Assembly: GCA_030533445.1 (NCBI GenBank)
Contig: CM060065.1
Location: forward strand, 1,743,710 to 1,807,709
Direction: 5' to 3'
DNA length: 64,000 nucleotides
Source of the DNA: Cyprinodon diabolis
Lineage: Eukaryota; Chordata; Actinopteri; Cyprinodontiformes; Cyprinodontidae
Shown: positions 12,573 through 23,514 of the stretch, in pieces
How the letters are laid out: each line of letters begins with the position of its first letter
How positions within the stretch are numbered: position 1 is the first letter of the stretch
Position numbers and translations under genes: made by a program
Notes under the pieces: model-generated
Told to the model about the DNA's origin: nothing
What the model saw: only the letters and a program-made list of their open reading frames with translations
The model's database searches: none

Positions 12573-13420
12573 AAGTCGTAGGGAAATCATATTTAAATGT
12601 CAAGTCATTCTGGCTTAAACATCTATATAAATGTTCTCTTTATCAGACTATATTGTCCCAAAATTTAGAAAGTTTCTATATAAAAAAAAATCCTGTCTTA
12701 AAATCTGTTTTTTTTCCCATTATCTTCTGCAGGCCAGTTAGTTCTACGTCAGCCTGAACACCTAAATTCAGCCAATCATATATCAACGCTCATCTGTCAA
12801 GCAAATGTTTTCGGTCATAGCATCTTGATTCATAAGTCGCAGCTAATATACGCAACGGTTGAAACCAGAATCCTTTCCTTTCCCATTGAGTTGCGTCCCA
12901 GTGTCCACGGGGAGGGACGTCTGTGTCTTCAGCAGGCGTAGAGCTAACAGAACTGGCAGCATTGTGAGGCAAGGGCTCAAACATGTACGGCTGGAAGCCT
13001 TCTACACCAAACCAAGCTTCTGCCGCCCTGGCGTCCTCTTCCACAACATCTTCGTCCCCGCTTTCCTCCTCTAAATAAAAAATGGATGACGGAGGAGACT
13101 CATCCACGACCTCCGACACTAAACTCTCCTCCTCTTGCATGTTTCCGCTGTCCATAGCGTTCCTTGACAGCGTCGTTTCTAAGTCACCAATTTAGTGCTA
13201 CTTGGTCCCAATGGAATTTCCCATTGGGAACCTGCTAGCACTAAGATGCTAACTGGTTAGCAAGATGCTTCCGACAAACCGGCCGCAACCAAACTTGAAC
13301 CTTCCGCCACAACAATCCTGCCCTCTTGATAATCTACCAATCACATTCACTTTATTCACTCGTGTAAAGACGGGAGAATTCGGAAATGCAACGGTTGGAA
13401 CAGCCGCTTCCCTACGACTT
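12573..13420 (-). mobile_element. Short DNA element carrying a small acidic ORF, copy 2 (complete ends)
   Basis: AAGTCGTAGGGAA at 12573-12585 is repeated as its exact reverse complement at 13408-13420. This bounds an 848-bp element that is the inverted counterpart of 2863-3698. The region before the ORF is about 99% identical between copies, while the region after it is less conserved. No clean target-site duplication is visible next to the inverted repeats. The superfamily is undetermined. Confidence 0.7.
12790..13155 (-). CDS. Acidic 121-aa ORF inside a TIR element (copy 2)
   Basis: The longer version of the ORF at 3128-3472, with the same ATG context (a GACGCTGTCAAGGAACGCT leader). It has an acidic N-terminal third, the EGFQPYMFEPL motif and the tryptophan-rich C-terminal part, and ends seven residues beyond copy 1. 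Against copy 1, most of the base differences are silent, which would be unusual for decaying junk, although seven differences are few. It has no transposase motif. It could be a captured host exon, or a first exon whose splice partner has been lost. Confidence 0.4.
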   Translation of the reverse strand: MDSGNMQEEESLVSEVVDESPPSSIFYLEEESGDEDVVEEDARAAEAWFGVEGFQPYMFEPLPHNAASSVSSTPAEDTDVPPRGHWDATQWERKGFWFQPLRILAATYESRCYDRKHLLDR

Positions 13421-13454
13421 CAAATAAACAATACTGCGCTCTGCCATTTGCGAA

Positions 13455-13970
13455 GTGGGACGTCAGCTGTTTCTTCTCTTTCTTTTCTCTCTTTTCGCTT
13501 GTTATGTTGATCACTGCCCCTCTGGGATTTGTGCGGGTACTGCACCTACATCTGCATCAACTATAAATGGGTACAGAACCTCAATGGACACATGCCTTGC
13601 GCACAGACCAGTGCAACAACGTAAGAGTATATTTTCAGCCTTTAAACTGAAGGCCAACCAGACTCTTGCTCAGTTTTTTAAGGATGTTCGACACCTATCC
13701 AGGGTTCTTTGTCGACTCTGTTGGCACGCACCAGAGCAATCTGTAGCTGGAGCACTGATGTATTTAAGCAGCTTGGAGGACCATAGTCCTGCATACATTC
13801 AAAGTCAGATAATTACCATTAAGCCAGCCCCTGGTTCTAATGAGTTCCATTACTGGGATGTACATTTAACTTCATGTTTTTACTCATCAGTCCAAGAGGA
13901 GAAAAATCCTAAATCACACAGGACCTCTTTCTACTGCTTTTCCATCTTGGGAATATGTGGCCAATGCTAA
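13455..13970 (+). other. Unrecognised 171-codon open frame
   Basis: The longest unexplained frame in the first 18 kb. It starts with a hydrophobic leader-like segment (MGRQLFLLFLFSLFACYV) and has a mid-section with basic and hydrophobic residues (about residues 58-90). I see no known domain, no second copy, and no splice-site or promoter support. It begins 35 bases beyond the inverted-repeat element, so it may be chance or the remnant of an older element. Confidence 0.15.
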
Positions 13971-15467
13971 TCCTTGTCTTGTATCTTTCCTTATCTGACA
14001 ACTTCTTTGTCAAAGACTGATGTTTTTTATGTGGCATTTATGAGTCCTTATATAATTCATGTGAATGTTTTGGTCTGCTGGATGCACTGTCTGCCAACAA
14101 TTTCGATAAAATCGAAAAACTACCTCATCAAAGCGTAAAATTTTGCACATTTTTCCATATTGCAATGTTTTCATTTAGCACAATTATTTTCACATTGTAA
14201 TACGCAAATTTTGATGGTCAATGAAAATGCATCTGGAAGCAGCGGTCCACATGCACATTAACACACGACCGGCTTGACTGTGTAAACAGGACATTAGAGA
14301 AAAACAGAGAAATGGTGCGTCACACATTACCATAGTCCATCTGAAAATATATACAATCTATCTTTAGGTTATTTTACTTATTCCTCTAACTACAAAGAAC
14401 AACTTACAGTAGGTAAATACAACTTCTCTTTTGGGGAGGGAAGGGGTAGTAAAAGTAGTTTGAAGTTACTTAGTACCCCTAGAGAAGAGTCTGTTTTGAT
14501 GTGGAAATAACAAAGTCTAAAGTTTGCTCTAATTAACGACATATTTAACTGAATACAGCTGCACATATTCATACTTATATGAATATGAATATGTGTATAT
14601 ATATATTTTTTTCATGTATACATATATACTTATACATATGTATATATTTGTGTATATATCTATATCTATAGATATAGATATATATAATATATACTTTAGA
14701 GTTGTGCTCTATAGTCCGGAAAATACGGTAACTAACATCTTTAATCATTTGTAATTTTTATATTTTACTATTATATTTTTTGTAGTTTTGTCCTAACAAT
14801 AATAGATTGCTTATTATTTCAGCATTATTTTAGAATCTGTGTAACATCACTCTAGGTAATGATTGGATTACCAAATTAGTTAACAACTGATCTGCTTAAT
14901 AAATGCTGTACTGGAACTGTTTTAACCAACAGACCTGAACTTCATTATTATCAAATTACTGGTCATTAAATTAGCTTTATACTAAATATTGGTAAAGTTT
15001 ATAAAGCAATTAGTCACCTATCCACATGATTAAAGTAAAGCAGTAATTTGTATTGAAATAGAATTAATTACAATAAGTATTTCTGGATAAAAATCATGCA
15101 GTGCCCTTTACTGTAGCTGCAGTCAGTCTCTCTCATATAACATAAGTACATTGTGGTTACCCCGCCTGGCTTCACTGGAGCTTTCCTTCTTCCTCCTGAG
15201 ACCTTCGGCTCTCACCACATCCCTCTGAGGTGAATTAAGAAGGCCTCAAGCTTTTGGTTCTTCCAGCTACCATCCAGCAGAGTTACACTTCCTTTTTCAA
15301 CTGTCAGATTTCCTCATGCCTCATTGCAAACTCATAACTGCTTCTGTCTGTAAAGTAGAAAATGTTAGGTATACATGCATACTTCTACGTTCGACCCTGT
15401 ATGAATAGGGAAATATGATGAAGTGCCTCAAAACTGAGGTAGAAATAATGAGTTCTAACAAGATATG
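13971..15467. other. AT-rich interval with TATA-rich microsatellite
   Basis: Contains a run of alternating A/T with imperfect inverted repeats (ATATCTATAGATATAG type) at about 14575-14700. No gene is recognised. Confidence 0.4.
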
Positions 15468-16262
15468 AATTCTATTCAGTTTATTTCTATAGCTCCAATT
15501 CACAACCTGTCATCTCAACAGTTCAACCAGATCATCCAGTCAGATTGATTCAAAGTTTTCTATCTAAGGAAAACCAGCTGAATGCATCGACTCATTGACT
15601 CTTCAGCAATCCCTCACACTAAGCATGCTTGTAGCGACAGTGGAGAGGAAAAACTCCCTTTGAACAGGAAGAAACCTCCAGCAGAACCAGGCTCAGTGTG
15701 AGCGGCCATCTGCTGAGGCCCACTGGGGTTCAAGGAGACAGAAGCAGGCATAGAAAAAGAAGCATAGATACAAAAGGCAACTGCCAACCAGCTCCACAGG
15801 CGGCCCCGTCCAGGAAACACACAGCCAGGCAGACGAGCTCCGAGCCAGCTCCCATGTCAGAGGATGAAGAGAGCACATCCAGTTAGTCACAGTCAGAGAA
15901 ACAGGACTACACTGAAAAACAGGCCGAGCTCCAACATCTAGAAACAAAGGTGTTGATGGCAGCAGCACAGCTGATATTTCTCTCCAGGATGGAGTCACAG
16001 CCAAACAGGAACAGACCAGATGAAGCTACTATGAGAAAAAGCAGAGAGAGCAGAACGTTAGAGATTGAACTAACAGATTCTGCAGAGTGGGAGAATAGAG
16101 ATAGAATGAAGCAGAATGATGAAAAAGGGGTCCCTATGTCCTCCAGCAGTCTAAGCCTATAGCAGCAGAACTATAGAGATAGATCAGGATAACCTGAGCC
16201 ACTCTAACTAGAAGCTTTATCAAAAAGGAAAGTTTTAAGCCTAGCCTTAAAAGTAGACTGGG
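15468..16262 (-). mobile_element. L2-like LINE 3' end (copy E)
   Basis: Read on the minus strand it contains the final reverse-transcriptase codons near 16205-16262, then the whole 3' UTR, ending in the GAATT-type tail near 15470-15480. It is close in sequence to 17128-17696 and 18569-18840. Confidence 0.85.
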
Positions 16263-16876
16263 TGATGCTGAAAGCAGAGGTCCAACCTTTAAATACTGCA
16301 AATATTTCCATTGAGGCTGGCAGCCCTGATCATGACTCTCAGCCTATTAGGAACATGCTGTTCATTCAAAAGGAAGATAAACTCTCGAAGCACAAAAACA
16401 ACACATGTAGTGAATTTCTCTCCAAAACATAGACAACATGTTTATACAACGTCAAATAATGACCAGTTTGGGTGGCCAGGGGAAGGCTACTCATCGGGCT
16501 ACGCCCTGAGCTCAATCATCCGCTTCTGTGACTCTTACACCACCTCATATTTGAAGAACATAGTATTAACATCCCACAATTTCTTCTAATGGTTCTTCAA
16601 AAAAAATAAACAAGAAAAACATCCTTGTGTTATGTTGACTGATGTTTTTCATTTCACTAACAGGTTGTTGTTTTTTAACATATCAAATCACTGCAGTCAG
16701 AGCCAAACCATGGGGAGAAGCTGGTTACCTATATGTGCATAAGCTTCACTGATTGTATGAAATCTGGATTTATTAGTAGTAATTTTATTACTAGTAATCA
16801 GGTTGCATTAATAACATTTTTATTAATATCTTTATTTGAATGGGTGCATAAGCATATTATGTGTAAATAGAGTGGG
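16263..16876. other. No recognised gene
   Basis: A 92-codon frame at 16311-16589 has no recognised motif. The rest is AT-rich. Confidence 0.3.
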
Positions 16877-16881
16877 GAATA

Positions 16882-17115
16882 GTGAGGAACACCTCGTGTG
16901 TGGTACCGATTCCAAAAAGGCAGCATGCCAAGGAACCGGCTGTTTTTAGTCACCCTGACGCCGCACCTAATGAAGACCACGGAGCACCTCTAGCTCAACT
17001 GTGCTCTGTGGTGAGCCCCACTCTGGACCCACTGCAGTTTGCTTACCAACCTGACATCGAAGTGGGGGATGCCATCATATACCTGCTTCCATGGGTGCTC
17101 ACCCACCAGGAATAA
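16882..17115 (+). pseudogene. Rex1/Babar-like LINE reverse transcriptase fragment
   Basis: The translation contains SCVVPIPKRQHAKEP, then after a disrupted middle DPLQFAYQPDIEVGDAIIYL and LTH. This is the order found in the fingers and palm of the fish LINE family I know as Rex1/Babar (normally PVPK...DFRPVALTS...LDPLQFAY). The conserved DFRPVALTS block is corrupted and shortened. It ends next to the L2 tail at 17128. Confidence 0.7.
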
Positions 17116-17127
17116 AGTGAGAGTCAT

Positions 17128-17696
17128 GTTCAATTCTATTCAGTTTATTTCTATAGCTCCAATTCACAACCTGTCATCTCAACAGTTCAACCAGATCATC
17201 CAGTCAGATTGATTGAAAGTTTTCTATCTAAGGAAAACCAGCTGATTGCATCGACTCATTGACTCTTCAGCAATCCCTCACACTAAGCATGCTTGTAGCG
17301 ACAGTGGAGAGGAAAAACTCCCTTTGAACAGGAAGAAACCTCCAGCAGAACCAGGCTCAGTGTGAGCGGCCATCTGCTGAGGCCCACTGGGGTTCAAGGA
17401 GACAGAAGCAGACATAGAAAAAGAAGCATAGATACAAAAGGCAACTGTCAACCAGCTCCACAGGCGGCCCCGTCCAGGAAACACACAGCCAGGCAGACGA
17501 GCTCCGAGCCAGCTCCCATGTCAGAGGATGAAGAGAGCACATCCAGTTAGTCACAGTCAGAGAAACAGGACTACACTGGAAAACAGGCCAAGCTCCAACA
17601 TCTAGAAACAAAGGTGTTGATGGCAGCAGCACAGCTGATATTTCTCTCCAGGATGGAGTCACAGCCAAACAGGAACAGACCAGATGAAGCTACTAT
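17128..17696 (-). mobile_element. Distal 3' UTR of the long L2-like LINE
   Basis: This is the tail-ward part of the LINE whose body continues at 18569. The two parts were contiguous before the LTR at 17697-18568 inserted. The ACTAT at 17692-17696 is one copy of the target-site duplication. Confidence 0.85.
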
Positions 17697-18568
17697 TGTC
17701 ATGATCTGGCCTTTTTGCTCTCCCTTAATTAGTAATCCCTTTCACCTGTCGTTTTCCCTCCCTGCCTCAATTATTATTTATTCCTCTCACCTGTTTCCTT
17801 CTGGTTATATTCAGTTCAGCCTGAGCATTCAGTGCCAGATCATTACTTGTCTTTCTGTTAGTCTGTCTGTTCAGTTTTGTTCCTTGGTTTATGTCCTGGA
17901 TCCTAGCTGCCAGTGGAAAGAGGGTTTTAGCGTTTGTCTCGTCTCGTGATCGTCCACTGTTCCTTCCCCACGGAGTGCTCTGGGTTTTTGGCTCTATATG
18001 TGGAGAGGTTCAGTTTTTATCTCAGTAAGCCTGGCTCCGAGGGAGGAGACCAGTTTAAAGTCCTGCATAAAGTTCTGGTTCCACGTCCTGTCTCGGCTAC
18101 CCTCTTCCACTGTGCCTGCTCATCTGCACCTAATCCTGTCTGCTCCTGTGCGTGACCACCTGGTCACGCTTTTAGACCCTGTCAGACTCTGAACCCTCCT
18201 GGGAGCTTGTGGATGCCTGGAAGTCTGGATCCTGCCACCTGTTTCTGTTCCTGCCTGATCTGGATCCCTGATCAGGATCGACTTCCAGCATAACCTCTGG
18301 GACTGCAGCACCTGGGGACATTCTTGGACTGGACTGTTAAACCAGGTAAGTGGCCAACTCAGATAATCATCTTCTGTCAGATGATCGTGGTCACTTACCC
18401 GTGTTTCTCCTGCAGTGTCTTTGATTGGGCGGTGCCCTGCTCCCAATCCTGCAGTGTCCGCGAGCCACAGCTCCACATTAGTTTTTGTTTTATTTAATTA
18501 ACTTTTTTAACTTTCCTACTGACTGTCTCTCCTTGAATACTGGGTCCATCTTTCCACGGTTCTTGACA
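17697..18568 (+). mobile_element. Solo LTR inserted in an L2 3' UTR
   Basis: An 872-bp sequence starting TGTCATGATC and ending TTCTTGACA, so its ends carry the TGTCA/TGACA inverted pair typical of LTRs. It is flanked by a perfect 5-bp duplication, ACTAT, at 17692-17696 and 18569-18573. The uninterrupted L2 sequence is visible in copy E near 16020-16040, so insertion is certain. No internal retroelement sequence remains, which implies LTR-LTR recombination. It is related to 42383-43376: both share GCCAGATC near their start, a GTTAAACCAG...TAAGTG block and CCTTGAATA-TGGGTCCA near the end. It is a different family from the TGTTGGGA LTRs at 24-37 kb. Confidence 0.9.
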
Positions 18569-21500
18569 ACTATGAGAAAAAGCAGAGAGAGCAGAACGTT
18601 AGAGATTGAACAAACAGATTCTGCAGAGTGGGAGAATAGAGATAGAATGAAGCAGAATGATGAAAAAGGGGTCCCTATGTCCTCCAGCAGTCTAAGCCTA
18701 TAGCAGCAGAACTATAGAGATAGATCAGGATAACCTGAGCCACTCTAACTAGAAGCTTTATCAAAAAGGAAAGTTTTAAGCCTAGCCTTAAAAGTAGACA
18801 GGGTGTCTGCCTCACGGACTAAAACTGGTAGTTGGTTCCACAGGAGAGGAGCCTGAGAACTAAAAGATCTGCCTCCCATTCTACTTTTAGAAATTCTAGG
18901 AACTACTAGTAAACCTGCAGATTGAGAGCGAAGTGCTCTGTTAGGAACATGAGGAACAATCAGATCTCTGATATCAGATGGAGCTTGGCCATTTAAGGCT
19001 TTAAATGTGAGAAGGAGGATTTTAAATTCTATTCTGGATTTAACAGGAAGCCAATGAAGAGAAGCCAGGATAGGAGAGATATGATCTCTGTTTTTCATTT
19101 TCATCAGAACTCTGGCTGCAGCATTTTGGATCAGCTGAAGGCTTTTAACTACAGTTTGTGGACTTCCTGATAGTAAAGAATTACAATAGTCCAGCCTTGA
19201 AGTAACAAATGCATGGACTAGTTTCTCAGCATCACCCCTGGACAGGAGATTTCTCATTTTTGCAATGTTCCTCAGATGAAAGAAGGAAATTCTAGAAACC
19301 TCTTTGATCTGGGATTTAAATGACAGGTCCTGATCAAAAACAACACCAAGATTTTTTACTTTATTATCTGAAATCAGTTTAATCCCATCCAAATGAAGTG
19401 ACTGACTAATCAGCTTCTTTTTCAGAGACTCTGGTCCAAAGACTATAACTTCTGTTTTGTCTGCATTCAGAAGCAGAAAGTTAAGAGTCATCCAGGTTTT
19501 TATGTCTTCAGACATGCCTGTAATCTATGTAATGGGTTAGCTTCATCTGGATTATAGACAGATATAGCTGGGTATCATCAGCATAACAGTGGAAATTAAT
19601 CCCATGCTGTCTAATAACTCTACCAATTGGGAGCATGTATAAAGTAAAGAGAATTGGTCCTAGCACTGATCCCTGTGGTACTCCACAGGTAACCTTTGAG
19701 CGTGTTGAAGATCTATCATTAACATGAACAAACTAAATTTGATCAGATAGATCAGATTTAAACCAGTCTAGAGCTGTTCCTTTAATTCCAACAAAATATT
19801 CAAGTCTTTCTAAAAGAATATTATGGTCAACTGTATCAAATGCAGCACTAAGATCCAACAGGACGAGCACAGATACAAGTCCATTATCTGAGGCCATGAG
19901 AATATCATTAGTGACTTTCACCAGAGCTGTTTCAGTGCTATGATGAGCTCTAAAGCCAGACTGAAACTCTTCAAAAAGTTCATTATGGTGTAAGTGATCG
20001 CACACTTGTTTGGCAACTACTCTCTCAAGAATTTTAGATAAGAAAGGAAGATTGGATATAGGTCTATAATTGACCAAGTCATATGGGTCAAGAGACCGTT
20101 TCTTAAGCAAAGGTTTAATTCCAGCAACCTTAAAAGCCTTTGGTACATATCCCTGTAACAGAGATAGATTAATCACATCTAAAATGGAGGAGGAGATCAA
20201 AGGGAATACCTCCTTAAATAACCTGGTTGGAACTGGATCTAACATACAAGTTGAAGGCTTAGATGAAGACAATAATTTGCTAACTCTGAGATTCAACTGG
20301 ATCAAAGCAGTCTAAACCCGGTTCAGATTCCATGACTACCTCAGATGCTGCCCCACCTTTCAGAGATAAACCAATCGCGGATAGAGGAGTGCTTATGATC
20401 TTATTTTTAATAATATCAATCTTATTTATAAAGAATCCCATAAAATCATTGCTGCTAAGAGCAGGTGGAATGGACGGTTCAACAGAGCTATGGCTCTGGG
20501 TGAGTTTGGCAACGTATTAAAAAGAAATCTAGGATTATTCTTATTCTCCTCTATTAATGAAGAGAAGTATGCTGCTCTTGCTTTACAAAGGGTCCTCTTA
20601 TACAGCAGTAAACTATTTTTCCAGACTAGGAAGGACTCCCGCAGGCCTGTGGAGCGATATTTTCTCTCCAGTTTCCTAGCATTTTGCTTCAAAGTACGCA
20701 GCTCTGCATTAAACCAAGGAGCAAGCTTTCTATTTTTAACGGTTTTCATTTTCAAAGGAGCTGCATTGTCTAAGGCAGTACGCAGAGAACTAGCAACCCC
20801 ATCAACAAAATCATCAACCTATGAAGGGGAATAAGCAATGCTTTTGTACTCTGCAGCACTGCTCAGCGACACAGAGAAGAGAGAAAGTGAAGCAGATTCT
20901 TTAAAATTTATAACTGCACTATCTGATAAAGATCTACTAAAATGTAACCTTCTTTTGGGGGAGGAGAACTCTGTTAAAGTAATCCTGAAGGTTATTAGAA
21001 AGTGGTCAGAGAGGACAGGGTTGTGAGGAAATACTGTTATTTCTTCACATTCTATGCCGTATGTCAGCACAAGATCCAAAGTATGAAGATGAGAATGTGT
21101 GGGACTATTCACATTTTGAACAAAGCCAATAGTGTCTAAGATAGCATTAAAGGCTGCTCTTAAGCTATCGCCTTCAATGTCAGCATGGATGTTAAAATCT
21201 CCCACTATGATGACCCTGTCAGTATTTAATACCAAATCAGAAAGGAACTCTGAAAACTCATCTAAACATTCAGAGTAAGGACCTGGCGGACGATACAAAG
21301 TTACAAAAAGAAGAGGTTTTCTTGCCTTGAAATTTGGATGAGGGAAATTAAGGGTTAAATGTTCAAAAGAGTTGTAGGTATTAACTGTTTTGGGAGTAAT
21401 CAGTAAGTCAGACTGGAAGATTGTTGCTACTCCTCCTCCTCGCCCAGAACTTCTGGGTATGTGAAAATTTAAATAGCTTGAAGGAGTTGCCTCATTTATG

Positions 21501-22018
21501 CTCACATAATCCTCTTGCTGCAGCCAGGTTTTTGTAAGGCAACACAAGTCAATGTGATTATCACAAATCAAGTCATTAACTAGCAGACTTTTAGAGGAAA
21601 GAGATCTTATTTTAAACAGACCGCATTTAATTGTTTTAACTTTTTCCCCAATTGGAGTTATTTTGATTTTAATTAGATTATCATGATTTACTCCTTTTGA
21701 ATATTTGCTAATTTATTAGATTTTGGTCGTGGGCAAGACACTGTCTGGATGGAGTAAAGAGTGGGTAACAGTAGAGAAGCTGCAGAGAGGTCTGTTAAAC
21801 TATAACTCTGCTTCCTGGTCTGCACCCTGGGTGGTCAGGGTTTTGGAGGACTAATAAATGTGGCCAGATTCCTAGAAAGAAGAGCTGCACCATCCAAAGT
21901 GGGATGGATGCCGTCTCTCCGAATCAGACCAGGCTTTCCCCAAAAGGATTGCCAATTATTAATGTAGCCCATGTTCTTGGACTTTTCCAGTGTTTCAACA
22001 CCATCACACCACTCCACT
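18569..22018 (-). mobile_element. L2-clade LINE body, 5' truncated and fused to a gypsy element
   Basis: Running leftwards it contains an esterase-like ORF1 tail (22015-21835), an apurinic endonuclease (21571-20819), a linker, a reverse transcriptase (20305-18745) and the 3' UTR. L2 elements of zebrafish are known to carry an esterase domain in ORF1, and the [15 protein letters not shown] motif here is the Asp/His block of an SGNH hydrolase, supporting the L2 assignment. The 5' part is missing because gypsy sequence abuts it at about 22015. Confidence 0.85.
18745..21571 (-). pseudogene. L2 LINE ORF2: endonuclease plus reverse transcriptase, broken
   Basis: The endonuclease part (21571-20819, 250 codons) shows [23 protein letters not shown] and SDHFLITF. 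The catalytic Glu of the usual LTETWL motif is Lys (LTKTWL), so it is probably inactive. The linker (20755-20426) shifts frame near 20500. The reverse transcriptase (20305-19733) has [17 protein letters not shown] and [16 protein letters not shown] and stops at a TAG after SDLSDQI. The palm continues with [11 protein letters not shown], the YADD codons lying at 19585-19574. A 1-base shift near 19515 then opens the thumb and C-terminal frame (19515-18745). At least three lesions make this a pseudogene. Confidence 0.85.
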
Positions 22019-23013
22019 TCGAGGATAAATTGCTTGGTTGGATCAGGCTGGATTAGCACGGGGGCTCTGGAAAACCAAGTCTTAAGTTTGTCAAAGGTGC
22101 TTTGAGCTTCGGGGGTCCACTGGAAAGTCTTTTTGACTGAAGTTAGAGTTGTGAGAGGTAAAGCTGTCTGACTGTAATTCCTGATGAAGCGACGGTAGAA
22201 ATTGGCGAAGCCCAGGAATCTCTGCAGCTGTTTACGGTTTTCAGGAACTGGCCAATCCAAAACTGCTTTTATCTTTTCTTCGGATGGCTTAACCTGCCCG
22301 CCCTCCAGCACAAACCCTAAAAAGGTCACTGAAGATTTGTGAAATTCACATTTCTCGGCTTTTGCAAAAAGTTTGTTTTCCAGTAATCTCTGTAGGACCA
22401 GGCGGACATGTTTCTTATGCTCGGAGAGATCTTTAGAGTAGATTAGAATGTCATCAAGGTAAACGAAGACGAAAACATTCAAAAAGTCTCTGAGGACATC
22501 ATTGACCAGGGCTTGGAAACATGCTGGAGCGTTAGTGAGACCAAAAGGCATAACTAAATATTCAAATTGACCCAATGGAGTTTTGAAGGCAGTCTTCCAT
22601 TCGTCACCTTCTCTAATCCTGAGAAGGTGATAAGTGTTCCTTAAATCGAGTTTGGTGAAGACGGTGGCCCCTTGAACTGGTTCGAAGGCTGATGCTTGTA
22701 ACGGAAGTGGGTATTTATTTTTTACTGTTATTTGGTTAAGGCCTCTGTAATCGATACAAGGTCTTAGAGAACCATCCTTTTTACCGACAAAAAAGAATCC
22801 GGCACCCAACGGAGAGGAAGAAGGGCGGATTATGCCGGCTGCTAGGGACTCGTTTATGTATTTCTCCATAGTTTCTCGTTCAGGTTTTGAAATGTTGTAA
22901 AGTCTACTGCTAGGTAGAGGGGCGCCAGGTAATAGCTCAATCGCACAGTCATAGTGGTCTGTGAGGTGGAAGAGACGTAGCACTGACCTTACTGAAGACA
23001 GGAGCCAGATCAT
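21835..23013 (-). pseudogene. Chimeric ORF: gypsy reverse transcriptase fused to L2 esterase tail
   Basis: A 392-codon open frame. About the first 330 residues are Ty3/gypsy reverse transcriptase: [67 protein letters not shown], the catalytic [19 protein letters not shown] and the FANFYRRFI connection. At the point where RNase H should begin (FILEV), the frame passes directly into [11 protein letters not shown]...[15 protein letters not shown], the C-terminal esterase motif of L2 ORF1. The junction, at about 22013-22018, lies in a few bases usable by either partner. RNase H, integrase and the 3' LTR are absent. Whether it is transcribed cannot be judged from sequence. Confidence 0.85.
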
Positions 23014-23428
23014 GGTATTCGGACGGGACAGAAGTAAGGTCAGGAGAGTCCATCTCCTCCCTACCTCTAGGAGACCTTACAGCGGGAGCTGCGGAACGAA
23101 GGCACATCTCGTGACATGAGGTCGACCATACTTCGATGTGGCGATCAGCCCAGTTTATATGGGGATTATGTCGTTGCAGCCATTCGAACCCAAGCACCAC
23201 AGGGGAACATGCAGAGGGAAGCACAAAAAACGTCAGAGTTTCACGGTGATTACCTGAAATTAGTAGCTCGAGGGGTTGTGTTTGGTGGGTGACTTGGTGG
23301 AGTTTTTTCCCATCAATAGCGGAGACACAAAGAGGCTTGGATAAAGGGATAGTATCAATATTTAGCTGCTGAACCAGGTTGGAGTCAATCAGATTGCGTT
23401 CACAGCCTGAGTCGATGAAAGCAGACAA
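22949..23428 (-). pseudogene. Ty3/gypsy protease and start of reverse transcriptase
   Basis: The first residues, SAFIDSGCERNLID, hold the retropepsin active site in the form D-S-G. VLGFEWLQRHNPHINW is the C-terminal retropepsin block. The frame ends PPHRPL-stop, while the next residues of the reverse transcriptase ([10 protein letters not shown]) lie in another frame. A single extra base near 22954 explains the break. Together with gag and the reverse transcriptase it gives the order gag-protease-RT of Ty3/gypsy elements. Confidence 0.85.
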
Positions 23429-23514
23429 AGTGAGAGTCTGATCTTAAAAGCACAAAGTAGCTGGGAGCATGAGACGAGGAGATTTCTCGGAAGTTAAATG
23501 GCCCGTCAGACTCC

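Noticed and set aside
15698..17668. Repeated small ORFs such as the 62-, 68-, 70- and 103-codon frames shared by several loci
   Set aside because: They lie in the L2 3' UTR and recur wherever that UTR occurs. Frames exist on both strands of the same bases.
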